From Deltaproteobacteria bacterium GWC2_55_46 (lineage in GTDB: Bacteria; Desulfobacterota; GWC2-55-46): 64,000 nt of DNA. This document shows positions 48,793 through 56,803 of this stretch, in pieces (within the stretch, counting starts at the first letter, position 1; each line of letters starts with the position of its first letter). Below the pieces are notes generated by a model. The model made no database searches, was not told the origin of the DNA, and saw only the letters and a list, made by a program, of their open reading frames with translations. Both the position numbers and the translations under genes were made by a program. The stretch covers positions 2,075,501-2,139,500 of the forward strand of contig LVEI03000001.1 in assembly GCA_001595385.3 (NCBI GenBank). The letters are read 5' to 3'.

Positions 48793-51686
48793 TCCCTGTC
48801 TTAAGACATTTCGCGAGGAAGCCGGTCGGCTTCAAGCTCACGGTGGTATTCCTCTCCGTAGTGCTCGCCCCCATGCTTCTGCTGGCCTTCATCTCCTACA
48901 GGGTCGTCGATTCCAGGCTCATCGAGCACGCCAGGGACCAGCTTTCAACCGGCATGAAGGCCGCGTGGACGGAGTATTACATCCGTGGCGAGCAGATGCG
49001 CTACGGCATGCTCCAGGCCGCCTCAATGAACGAGATAAAGCGCGCGGTGGCAGGGAAGAACGTGCCGTACTTGAAGGGCATAATGTCCGCCTGGAAGCAG
49101 ATGAGGCCGTACGTCGACATCTGGGCGGTGACCGATTCCGACGGCAGGGTGATAGCGAGGGTCAATAGCGCCAATCACGGCGACAGGCTTCAGCTCGGCG
49201 GCATGGTCAAGGAGGCGCTCGAGACCAGGGAGCCTCAGACGGCGACCGAGCGCCTCGATGAGGCCATGATCAGGCTAGAGGGCGATGATCTCGCTGAAAA
49301 GGCGCTTCGTCCGGCAAAGGACAGGGGCGTTGCGCAAGCCGGGGGCGCTCCCGCGGCGCTGGCCCTTACGGTCGTAACCCCGGTCCTCGACGATAAAGGC
49401 GCCGTTGCCGGCTTCATAGTGACCGCTGACGTGCTCGACGGGGATAGCTTCGTGCCGGATATGCTCTCTTACAAGATGCCTGGTTTTTTTACCACCATAT
49501 CCGCTGACGGCGTAAGGGTCTCCACCAATATCACGGACGCGGGCGGCAAGGGCGCGGGCGGCACCCGCCTTGACGGCGATACGCTCTCGCAGCTGGCCGC
49601 AGGAAAGTCCGTTTTCATGGAATGGGCCCTCCCGGGGCTCAACCTTATCTCCATCTTCGAGCCTATAAAGGACTTCAGGGGCAACGTCATCGGGGCGCTC
49701 GACGTAGGGATATCGAAGGAGCGGATGTGGGCGGTACAGAGGGAGAACCAGCAGGTCATAGCGGTAGTGACGCTCATCGCGCTAAGCCTTTCTCTTGTCG
49801 CCGCTTTAGTGTCTACTTACAGGATAACCAAACCGCTTAAGGACCTGAAGGAGAAGCTTTCGGCTTACGGCGGCGGCGACCTGGGCGTGAGGGTCAACCT
49901 GGAGGAGGGCGAGGCCGGAGACGAGATAACGGTGCTCGCGAAGTCGTTTAACAGGATGGCCGACGAGGTAAACCGGAGGGAATCTGAAAAGGCCAGCTAC
50001 CTCGTCGAGATAGAGAGCAAGAATAGCGAGCTGGCCGAACTGAACGAACAGCTGAGGATAGCCAATGAAGAACTCGAGGTAGCCTATGAGGAGACCCAGA
50101 GCCAGACAGAGGAGCTGCACGCCATAAACGAGGAGCTCAAGCTCCTGAACGAGGACCTGGACAGGAAGAACTCCGAGCTGCAAAACGCCAACAGGATAAT
50201 AGTCAAGGAGGAAGAGGAGCTAAAGAACGCGAGGAACAAGCTGAGGCTCATATACGACAGCATCCGTGACTTCATACTCCTGGTGGGCTATGACTACAAG
50301 ATAATCGAGGCGAACAGGTCTTTCCTCGAATCAGCAGGGCTTTCACAGGCCTCAGCCGCGGGCAGGAACATTTACGCGGCCTTCGGGCTCGAGCCCCCGG
50401 CAAGGAGCTGCCCGGTGAGGAGGTCGATAGACACCGCCGAGCCCTCGGAGACTGAGTTCACCACCCCGGACGGCAAGGTTCTGCTCTGGCAGTCCTACCC
50501 TATTCTCGACGGGGTCGCCCAGCCGATGAACGCTGTCGTCTACGTCCAGGACGTGACGGAGAAGAAGCTCCTTACGCAGAAGCTCATCCAGACCGACAAG
50601 CTATCCTCCCTCGGGGAGCTTGTCTCAGGTGTCGCGCACGAGCTCAATAACCCCCTTACCGGGATAATGTGCTTCTCCGAGCTTCTCATGGAAGACAAGC
50701 TCGGCGAGAGCGCCAGCTCGAAACTCAGGAAGATCAACGACGCCTCGCACCGGTGCAAGAAGATAATAGAGAACCTTCTTACGTTCGCGAGGTGGAAAAG
50801 GCCGGAGAAGGCCTACGGCGACGTGAACCGGATAATAAGGGACAGCATAGATTTCAGGGGCTACCAACTGAAGCTCGACAACATCCATGTGGAGCTTGAC
50901 CTTGAGGAGAACGCTCCATGGACCATGGTCGACGCCAACCAGGTGCAGCAGGTATTCCTGAACATCATCAACAACGCGAGCGACGCCATAAAAGAGAGCG
51001 GGGCGCCCGGTAAGATAAAGATATCGAGCAGGCACGCCTCCGGCAAGTTGGTCATAAGCTTCGAGGACACAGGCAAGGGCATCTCCGAAGAGATAGCGAC
51101 GAGGATATTCGACCCCTTCTTCACTACCAAGGCGGTGGGAAAGGGCACCGGGCTTGGCCTTTCGATATCCTACGGGATAATCCATGAGCACGGCGGCAAT
51201 ATCTACGCGTCGAGCAGGCTTAGAGGCGGCACCACGTTCATCGTGGAGCTGCCGGTAGTCGAGGACTCCTCATGCACAGGCGATACCGAGGCGCCCGCGC
51301 CCTCTGTCAGGATGAGGGCCGACGGAAAAAGGGCGCTTGTCCTTGACGACGAGGCCATACTGCTGGACCTGCTGAACGAGTCCCTTACCGGCTTCGGCTT
51401 CATCGTGGACAGGTGTTCTTCAGCCGAGGAGGCCCTTAAAAAAGCGGCCAGCCTCGACTATGACATCATAATCAGCGACATAAAGATGCCGGGGCTCGGC
51501 GGCAGGGGTTTCTACAATGAGATGCAGTCGGTAAAGCCCGAGGCGTTGAAAAAGATGGTGTTCATCTCCGGGGACAGCATGAACAGGGAGACGCAGGCAT
51601 TCCTTTCAGAGGTGGGGACTCATTCCCTCAGGAAGCCTTTTACCATCGACGAGCTTAATGATGTCATCTTCAAGGTAGTGAGTTAG
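48789..51686 (+). CDS. Hybrid membrane histidine kinase (Cache-HAMP-PAS-HK-REC)
   Basis: The 965-residue protein has a first membrane helix (about 14-37), a double-Cache-like periplasmic sensor (about 40-320) and a second helix (about 322-345). HAMP follows (about 345-400), then a long coiled coil (about 400-485; repeated EELHAINEELKLLNEDL) and PAS (about 490-600). The HisKA has His in VAHELNNPLTGI, and the HATPase domain shows NIINNASDAIKESG, FEDTGKGIS and [10 protein letters not shown]. The C-terminal receiver (about 845-965) has DIIISDIKMPGLGG and LRKPF. It sits between cheR and an NtrC-type regulator, whose receiver is a likely phosphotransfer target. Confidence 0.93.
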   Translation: MIPVLRHFARKPVGFKLTVVFLSVVLAPMLLLAFISYRVVDSRLIEHARDQLSTGMKAAWTEYYIRGEQMRYGMLQAASMNEIKRAVAGKNVPYLKGIMSAWKQMRPYVDIWAVTDSDGRVIARVNSANHGDRLQLGGMVKEALETREPQTATERLDEAMIRLEGDDLAEKALRPAKDRGVAQAGGAPAALALTVVTPVLDDKGAVAGFIVTADVLDGDSFVPDMLSYKMPGFFTTISADGVRVSTNITDAGGKGAGGTRLDGDTLSQLAAGKSVFMEWALPGLNLISIFEPIKDFRGNVIGALDVGISKERMWAVQRENQQVIAVVTLIALSLSLVAALVSTYRITKPLKDLKEKLSAYGGGDLGVRVNLEEGEAGDEITVLAKSFNRMADEVNRRESEKASYLVEIESKNSELAELNEQLRIANEELEVAYEETQSQTEELHAINEELKLLNEDLDRKNSELQNANRIIVKEEEELKNARNKLRLIYDSIRDFILLVGYDYKIIEANRSFLESAGLSQASAAGRNIYAAFGLEPPARSCPVRRSIDTAEPSETEFTTPDGKVLLWQSYPILDGVAQPMNAVVYVQDVTEKKLLTQKLIQTDKLSSLGELVSGVAHELNNPLTGIMCFSELLMEDKLGESASSKLRKINDASHRCKKIIENLLTFARWKRPEKAYGDVNRIIRDSIDFRGYQLKLDNIHVELDLEENAPWTMVDANQVQQVFLNIINNASDAIKESGAPGKIKISSRHASGKLVISFEDTGKGISEEIATRIFDPFFTTKAVGKGTGLGLSISYGIIHEHGGNIYASSRLRGGTTFIVELPVVEDSSCTGDTEAPAPSVRMRADGKRALVLDDEAILLDLLNESLTGFGFIVDRCSSAEEALKKAASLDYDIIISDIKMPGLGGRGFYNEMQSVKPEALKKMVFISGDSMNRETQAFLSEVGTHSLRKPFTIDELNDVIFKVVS

Positions 51687-51720
51687 GCAGGCCTGAAAAG
51701 CCGGGTTTTAATCGGCGCGA

Positions 51721-51751
51721 AAGCCCTTCCCGTAAGACACTGGAAGGGCTT
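51721..51751 (+). terminator. Hairpin after the hybrid kinase gene
   Basis: AAGCCCTTCC / GGAAGGGCTT with an 11-base loop, 35 bases after the stop. No T-run follows, so termination strength is uncertain. Confidence 0.55.
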
Positions 51752-51876
51752 CACTTTGCCGTATTTACTTTTCAGCCCTGATTCTGTATAACGTATACTT
51801 CTGTGCTTCGGCTGCTTAAGCTTTTTTCAAGTCCAGCGAGTGTTTTGAAGAGAAGCATCAGGAAGGGAACGAGTCG

Positions 51877-53292
51877 ATGACAGCCAGGTCCGCCAAGACG
51901 CCTCTGCCCATCCTCCTTGTGGACGATGAGCCTCAGATACTCAAGAGCTACAGCATAATGCTCCGGAGCGCCGGGGTGAAGCAGGTCATCGCCCTCAACG
52001 ACGCAAGGGAGGTGCTGCCGCTTCTCGCGGAGCAGGAGGTCGCCGCAGTGGTCCTCGACCTCTCCATGCCGCATGTCTCGGGGGAGAAGCTCCTCGCCGA
52101 TATCGCCGACAGCCACCCCATGGTGCCCGTTATCATAATGACGGCCGTGAACGAGATAGAGAAGGCTGTGGATTGCATGAAGGCGGGCGCCTTCGATTAC
52201 CTCGTCAAGCCCGTTGAGCGCGGCAGGTTCGAGACCTGCCTTAAAAGGGCCATGGACTTCTTCGCGCTCAAGGCCGAGGTCCTCTCCCTCAAGCGCCATC
52301 TCCTTCAGGGCGAGCTCGAGCACGAGGAGGCCTTCTCATCGATCATGACCATAGACAGGAAGATGAGGGCCGTCTTCCAGTACGTCGAGGTCATAGCGGC
52401 CACACTTCAGCCGGTCCTCATAACGGGGGAGACGGGGGCAGGCAAAGAGCTCTTTGCCAGGGCTGTCCACGACATAAGCGGAAGGAAAGGCGAGTTCGTC
52501 GCCGTGAACGTGGCCGGCCTTGATGACACCATGTTCTCGGATACGCTCTTCGGCCATAAAAAAGGGGCGTACACCGGGGCCGATGAGGCGAGGGAGGGCC
52601 TTATCGCCTCTGCCGCGGGCGGCACGCTCTTCCTTGACGAGATAGGCGACACCAAGGAATCATCCCAGGTGAAGCTCCTCCGGCTCCTCCAGGAGCAGAA
52701 GTATTACCCGCTCGGCTCGGACGTGCCGAAAAAGAGCGACGTCAGGATAGTGGTCGCAACCAACAAGGACCTGCAGAGGCTCATAGCCGAGGGTGGCTTC
52801 AGAAAGGACCTTTACTACAGGCTCCGCGCTCACCAGATATCCATCCCGCCGCTTAGAGACCGGCTTGACGACATCCCGGTCCTGCTCAATCACTTCCTCG
52901 CTGAAGCGGCCGCCTCGATGAAAAAGAAGAAGCCGACCCCTCCGCCGGAGCTTATCACCCTGATGTCTACTTACGGCTTCCCAGGCAATGTAAGGGAGCT
53001 TCAGGCCATGGTCTACGACGCCGTCGCAAGGCATAAAGGCGGGGTCCTCTCAACGGAAAGCTTCAAGGATATCATCGGGCAGGAGAGGACGTCGGCTGCC
53101 GCGCCCATGGCCGGGGACCAGTCCTCCCCGTTCCTTGCCGGAGAGCGCATCCCGACCCTCAAAGAATCGGAGAACGCCCTCATAGAGAAGGCCCTCAAGC
53201 TTGCCAACGGCAACCAGGGCATCGCGGCAAGCCTCCTTGGCATAACGCGCCAGGCGCTCAATAAAAGGCTTAAGAGGAAAGACGCCCGCTAA
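51877..53292 (+). CDS. NtrC-family sigma-54-dependent response regulator
   Basis: The 471-residue protein has a receiver (about 10-130; LLVDDEPQ, VVLDLSMPHVSG, YLVKPVERG) and an AAA+ domain (about 160-395). The AAA+ domain contains Walker A GETGAGKE, the sigma-54 contact loop GAYTGA (a Tyr variant of GAFTGA), GGTLFLDEIGD and RKDLYYRLRAHQISIPPLRDR. The Fis-type helix-turn-helix at the end (NQGIAASLLGITRQALNKRL) binds DNA. It should activate sigma-54 promoters, and one lies 250 bases downstream of its own stop. The start is ATG at 51877 with AGGAAGGGA upstream. Confidence 0.95.
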   Translation: MTARSAKTPLPILLVDDEPQILKSYSIMLRSAGVKQVIALNDAREVLPLLAEQEVAAVVLDLSMPHVSGEKLLADIADSHPMVPVIIMTAVNEIEKAVDCMKAGAFDYLVKPVERGRFETCLKRAMDFFALKAEVLSLKRHLLQGELEHEEAFSSIMTIDRKMRAVFQYVEVIAATLQPVLITGETGAGKELFARAVHDISGRKGEFVAVNVAGLDDTMFSDTLFGHKKGAYTGADEAREGLIASAAGGTLFLDEIGDTKESSQVKLLRLLQEQKYYPLGSDVPKKSDVRIVVATNKDLQRLIAEGGFRKDLYYRLRAHQISIPPLRDRLDDIPVLLNHFLAEAAASMKKKKPTPPPELITLMSTYGFPGNVRELQAMVYDAVARHKGGVLSTESFKDIIGQERTSAAAPMAGDQSSPFLAGERIPTLKESENALIEKALKLANGNQGIAASLLGITRQALNKRLKRKDAR

Positions 53293-53383
53293 GTTGTCAG
53301 GCAACTGATTTTTTAGAGGCACCCGGCAGAAAGTATGGAAGTTCCCCTCCCTTTTTGATTATCCGCTAAAACCCCTGAGACAT

Positions 53384-53481
53384 TTTTTGCACCTGCGATT
53401 TTTGTTGCACCTCCAGTAACCCCTTGCAGGCAAAGCTTTTAAGCGCCATCCGCTAAAAAGGTTTGAACAACCGTCGCACCT
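53384..53481 (+). promoter_or_regulatory. Candidate upstream activator sites (three GCACCT repeats)
   Basis: TTGCACCT occurs at 53387-53394 and 53405-53412, 18 bases apart, and CGCACCT at 53475-53481. The last is followed ten bases later by TGGTG, an imperfect inverted partner. They lie about 60-155 bases upstream of a sigma-54 promoter, the normal position for enhancer sites of NtrC-type activators. The 467-base gap from 53293 to 53759 holds these sites, the promoter and an AT-rich leader. There is no gene, and a weak hairpin with a T-run follows the activator gene at 53291-53312. Confidence 0.5.
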
Positions 53482-53539
53482 CGCTCAACCTGGTGAGTTC
53501 TGTTTTTTTCGATTTTCCCTCAAAAGCCGTCACCTCTTC

Positions 53540-53560
53540 CCATGGCATGCTTCCTGCAAT
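53540..53560 (+). promoter_or_regulatory. Sigma-54 promoter upstream of the receiver-sigma factor genes
   Basis: TGGCATG, four bases, CTGCAA: GG at 53544-53545 and GC at 53556-53557 are 12 bases apart. This agrees with the consensus TGGCACG-N4-TTGCA in nearly every position. It faces the receiver gene at 53760, with a leader of about 190 bases. Confidence 0.75.
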
Positions 53561-53759
53561 TGTTATCATTCAATTGTTGCAACGGCCAGGCGAAGCAGTG
53601 TAAAGCCCTGCACGGATTTTCCTTACGGATACCTGCGAAGGCAAGACCTTCCCTCAAGAGCCGTTTTAAAAATCTGTCGCTCAATCTGAAGTTCATCCGT
53701 TGACAAATTCGAATCCGATGCGCATTGAAAATTATATAAACCAGCAAAGGGAAATGGAC

Positions 53760-54191
53760 ATGCTCAACTCGTCGAGGAAGATCCTCGTCGTCGACGATGA
53801 CGACAGCGTACGGGACCTGTGCACGGAGGTCTTGAGCGTCGCAGGTTACCAGGTAGATACGGCCAGCCAGGGTGTTGAGGGCCTTGAGAGGCTCCGGCGC
53901 GGCAGCTACGACCTCGTCATCTCCGACGTCAACATGCCGGAGCTTGGCGGCGTGGAATTTTACGAAAACGCCGTGGAGGCCTGCCCGGGCCTTAAAGAGA
54001 GGTTTCTTTTCATGACAGGGTGCCTTACGGGCAAGCTGGGAGAGACCATCACGGAGCACAAATTGAGCTGCCTGCAAAAGCCATTCAGGATAACCGACCT
54101 CATCGGCACCGTCGAGGGTCTCATGTCCAGGCCCATGGATGGCATGACCGGGCTCTCAGGGGCCAAGGGCCAAAGGAAGGCCCGGCACTGA
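53760..54191 (+). CDS. Single-domain response regulator
   Basis: The 143-residue receiver starts MLNSSRKILVVDDDDSVRDL, with phosphoacceptor in YDLVISDVNMPELGG, Thr/Ser position in LFMTGC and Lys in CLQKPFRITDL. The C-terminal 20 residues are a short basic tail. AAAGGG lies eight bases before the ATG at 53760. Another ATG at 53754 and a TTG at 53700 are in frame. It is 81 bases upstream of the RpoS-like sigma factor gene on the same strand. Its D-x-x-M-P-x-L-GG pattern resembles the receiver of the hybrid kinase at 48789. Confidence 0.88.
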   Translation: MLNSSRKILVVDDDDSVRDLCTEVLSVAGYQVDTASQGVEGLERLRRGSYDLVISDVNMPELGGVEFYENAVEACPGLKERFLFMTGCLTGKLGETITEHKLSCLQKPFRITDLIGTVEGLMSRPMDGMTGLSGAKGQRKARH

Positions 54192-54272
54192 GAAAGACCG
54201 AATGATACGGGCAAGGGCTTTTTTAAATCGAGACAGACAACACGCCTCAGGGCGGAGCACAGGAGGAGCAAA

Positions 54273-55361
54273 ATGTTCAAGAAGAGCAAGAAGAAGTTCG
54301 TCGGTTTCGGTGAGGCCGAATCAAAGACTTTCGTTCCGATGAAAAAGATCTCCAACGGAGGCCATGCCCATGACCCGCTCAAATGGCCGATGCCTTTTCG
54401 CAAGAACGACTCCAAAAGCGTTGCCCCTGCCGGCCGCGCGGGGATGACCGATACCGTGATAGACGTTGAAGCGGCTTCGAAGACCGGGGCGAGGAGGCGC
54501 GGCAGGAAGGAGGACCGGGAAAGAGAGAACACGGCGACCGATTCCGTCAAGGTCTATTTCAGCGGGATAAAGAGGTTTACGCTCCTTACATCCGACGAGG
54601 AGAAGACACTGGCAAGGAGGATAGCCAAGGGCGACAACGAAGCCCGCAGGATGATGATAGAGGCCAATTTGCGCCTCGTCGTGAATATCGCCAAAAGGTA
54701 CCTCAACAGGGGCCTTCCCCTTCAAGACCTCATAGAGGAAGGCAACATAGGCCTCATAAAGTCGGTCGAGCGTTTCAAGGCCACCAAGGGCTGCAAGTTC
54801 TCCACCTACTCCACCTACTGGATAAAGCAGGCTATAGAAAGGGCCATAGCCAACCAGTCCTCGATAGTGCGCCTCCCGATACACGTTACAGCCGACATCT
54901 CGAAGCTTACCAGGGCGAACAGGGAGCTTACGAGGACCCTTAAAAGGGAGCCCAGCCTGACGGAGCTTTCCGACATGACCGGCCTTTCAGGAAAGTACGT
55001 GAAAAAGCTCAATACCATAAGCAAGAAGAGCTACTCGCTTGAGGCGAGCTTTCCGGACGACACCGACCAGTCTCTCCTGGACAGGCTCGAGGACGACCGC
55101 TTCCCGGCCCCCATGGATATCATAGACGAATCGAGGAGGAGCGAGAGGATAACAGACTGGCTGGGGATGCTCGATGAGAACGAGAGGACGATACTGAAGC
55201 TCAGGTTCGGCCTCGACAAGGATGAGCCGCAGACCCTTGAGTCCATAGGGAAGTCCTTCGGGGTCACAAGGGAGCGCGTAAGGCAGATCGAGGTAAAGGC
55301 CCTTGACAAGCTCAAGAAGATAATACGCCAGTCGGATATCCTTTCCTTTGACGCGATATGA
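54273..55361 (+). CDS. rpoS: RpoS-like group 2 sigma-70 factor
   Basis: The 362-residue protein has region 1.2 from about residue 90 ([20 protein letters not shown]) and no region 1.1. Region 2 is complete ([53 protein letters not shown]). Region 3 has [20 protein letters not shown], and region 4 has [20 protein letters not shown] with [18 protein letters not shown]. The first 89 residues are Lys/Arg-rich, unlike other sigma factors, and probably flexible. The absence of region 1.1 and [14 protein letters not shown] agree best with RpoS-type factors, but an alternative vegetative-like paralogue is possible. AGGAGG lies six bases before the ATG. Confidence 0.85.
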   Translation: MFKKSKKKFVGFGEAESKTFVPMKKISNGGHAHDPLKWPMPFRKNDSKSVAPAGRAGMTDTVIDVEAASKTGARRRGRKEDRERENTATDSVKVYFSGIKRFTLLTSDEEKTLARRIAKGDNEARRMMIEANLRLVVNIAKRYLNRGLPLQDLIEEGNIGLIKSVERFKATKGCKFSTYSTYWIKQAIERAIANQSSIVRLPIHVTADISKLTRANRELTRTLKREPSLTELSDMTGLSGKYVKKLNTISKKSYSLEASFPDDTDQSLLDRLEDDRFPAPMDIIDESRRSERITDWLGMLDENERTILKLRFGLDKDEPQTLESIGKSFGVTRERVRQIEVKALDKLKKIIRQSDILSFDAI

Positions 55362-55440
55362 CGGATTCCTTCCGGCAAGGTAAAGGGGAAAAAGCGGCAA
55401 TTGGCGGTTTTCAGCCCGTTGCCGGCATAAAGAGGATTAA

Positions 55441-56073
55441 ATGATCAAGGTACTGCTCGCTTTCAGTAATCTCCTTTTCGCCGAGGGCATCAGGAAGCTC
55501 CTGGAGGGGGCCGAGGATATAAAGTCGATCGAGGTCTTAAGGCCCGGCGAAGACCCTGCCGGGGCGATAGAGGCGCTAAGGCCGGACTGCGTCCTGGTCG
55601 ATTTCACCACGCTCTTCAACGTCTTCGGCGAGCCAGCTTCCATAGGGCATAAGTTCATCCTCATCGATTCGAGCTGCGGAGAGGAGAACATAATATCCGC
55701 CGTCCTTACAAAAGGGCTCAAAGGGGTGCTCGTGGCCAATTCCACCCCCTTGCTCCTGAAGAAGGCCGTAAGGGCGGTTGCTGGCGGTGAGGTCTGGCTC
55801 GACAAGATAGACGTCAAAAACCTGCTCGCCGGGCTGCATGCCCTGAAAAAGTCGACGAGGCCGGCCCTTTCGGAAAGGGAGTGGGATGTGGTGCGCCTTG
55901 TAGGGCAGGGCTACAGGAATAAGGAGATAGCCGGAAAACTGTGCATAAGCGAGCCTACGGTAAAGACCCATCTGCAGCGCATCTTCCATAAGCTCGATAT
56001 CCAGAACAGGCCCCAGCTCATAACCTACGCCATAAGAAACCAGAACGACAGCCAGGCTATGATTACCGAGTAG
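55441..56073 (+). CDS. LuxR/NarL-type regulator with degenerate receiver
   Basis: The 210-residue protein ends in a LuxR helix-turn-helix (about 140-200; LSEREWDVVRLVGQGYRNKE followed by IAGKLCISEPTVKTHLQRIF). The N-terminal 125 residues have a receiver-like fold pattern with D54 in CVLVDFTTL. However, the acidic pair at the start is replaced by AFSN (7-10), and the usual Lys-Pro after strand five reads ANSTP. Phosphorylation is therefore unlikely, and it may respond to ligand or protein binding. It follows the sigma factor gene after 79 bases. Confidence 0.87.
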   Translation: MIKVLLAFSNLLFAEGIRKLLEGAEDIKSIEVLRPGEDPAGAIEALRPDCVLVDFTTLFNVFGEPASIGHKFILIDSSCGEENIISAVLTKGLKGVLVANSTPLLLKKAVRAVAGGEVWLDKIDVKNLLAGLHALKKSTRPALSEREWDVVRLVGQGYRNKEIAGKLCISEPTVKTHLQRIFHKLDIQNRPQLITYAIRNQNDSQAMITE

Positions 56074-56099
56074 CACGCCCACCCTTGCGGTTCTCTTGT

Positions 56100-56128
56100 T
56101 TGACAGAACCCCAGCCCTAATATAAAAT
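56100..56128 (+). promoter_or_regulatory. Promoter of the pyrophosphatase gene
   Basis: TTGACA (56100-56105) and TAAAAT (56123-56128) are 17 bases apart, a near-consensus housekeeping promoter with a leader of about 50 bases. Confidence 0.75.
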
Positions 56129-56186
56129 CTTTTAGAGCCATGTCGTCATTTGTCCCTTCCTCCGGGAGCCGGACAAAGGAGGCATT

Positions 56187-56684
56187 TTGAGCAATGAGGC
56201 CGTAACTACCGTAATAATCGAGATCCCGAAGGGGTGCCGGAACAAGTACGAGTACGACCCCCTGAAGCAGGTCTTCAGGTTCGACCGCATGCTCTTCTCG
56301 TCGGTCCACTACCCGAGCGATTACGGCTTCATACCAGATACCCTTGGAAGGGACGGGGACGCGCTCGACGCCCTTGTGCTCTTGTGGGAGCCAACCTTCC
56401 CGGGCTGCCATATAGATACCAGGGCGGTGGGCCTTTTCAAGATGTGGGATGAAAAGGGGCCCGACGAGAAGATACTCTGCGTGCCCTTGAAGGACCCGCT
56501 CTGGAATTATATAAAGGAATTGAATGACGTGCCGCCGCACCTGTTGCGGGAGATAGGGCATTTTTTCAGGATATACAAGGACCTGGAGAAGAAAAAAACA
56601 GGCATCGAGGGTTGGGCGGGGCGCGAGGCGGCCTTGAAGATAATCGAAGAGGCGAGGGGCAGGTTCCGCGATAGCCAGAAGTGA
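56187..56684 (+). CDS. ppa: Family I inorganic pyrophosphatase
   Basis: This 165-residue enzyme hydrolyses pyrophosphate. Family signatures are VIIEIPKGCRNKYEYD, the YPSDYGFIPDTLGRDGDALD block with the metal-binding Asp cluster, and KILCVPLKDPLWN. The C-terminal helix IGHFFRIYKDLE is typical. The start is TTG at 56187, with AAAGGAGG about four bases before it. It has its own promoter. Confidence 0.94.
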   Translation: MSNEAVTTVIIEIPKGCRNKYEYDPLKQVFRFDRMLFSSVHYPSDYGFIPDTLGRDGDALDALVLLWEPTFPGCHIDTRAVGLFKMWDEKGPDEKILCVPLKDPLWNYIKELNDVPPHLLREIGHFFRIYKDLEKKKTGIEGWAGREAALKIIEEARGRFRDSQK

Positions 56685-56803
56685 CAGGCCGAGGTAGAAA
56701 GCCATAAAAGGCTTTCTACCTGTCAAGGCCAAGGCTTTTCAAGTATACGTTTTTAAATAAAACCAGGCAAGGCCTTGCCACCCGGCTTTTCCTCCGAGAG
56801 AGT

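Noticed and set aside
51739-51760. Sigma-54 promoter before the NtrC-type gene (GG-N10-GC)
   Set aside because: Bases next to GG do not match the consensus and the stretch is part of a terminator-like hairpin.
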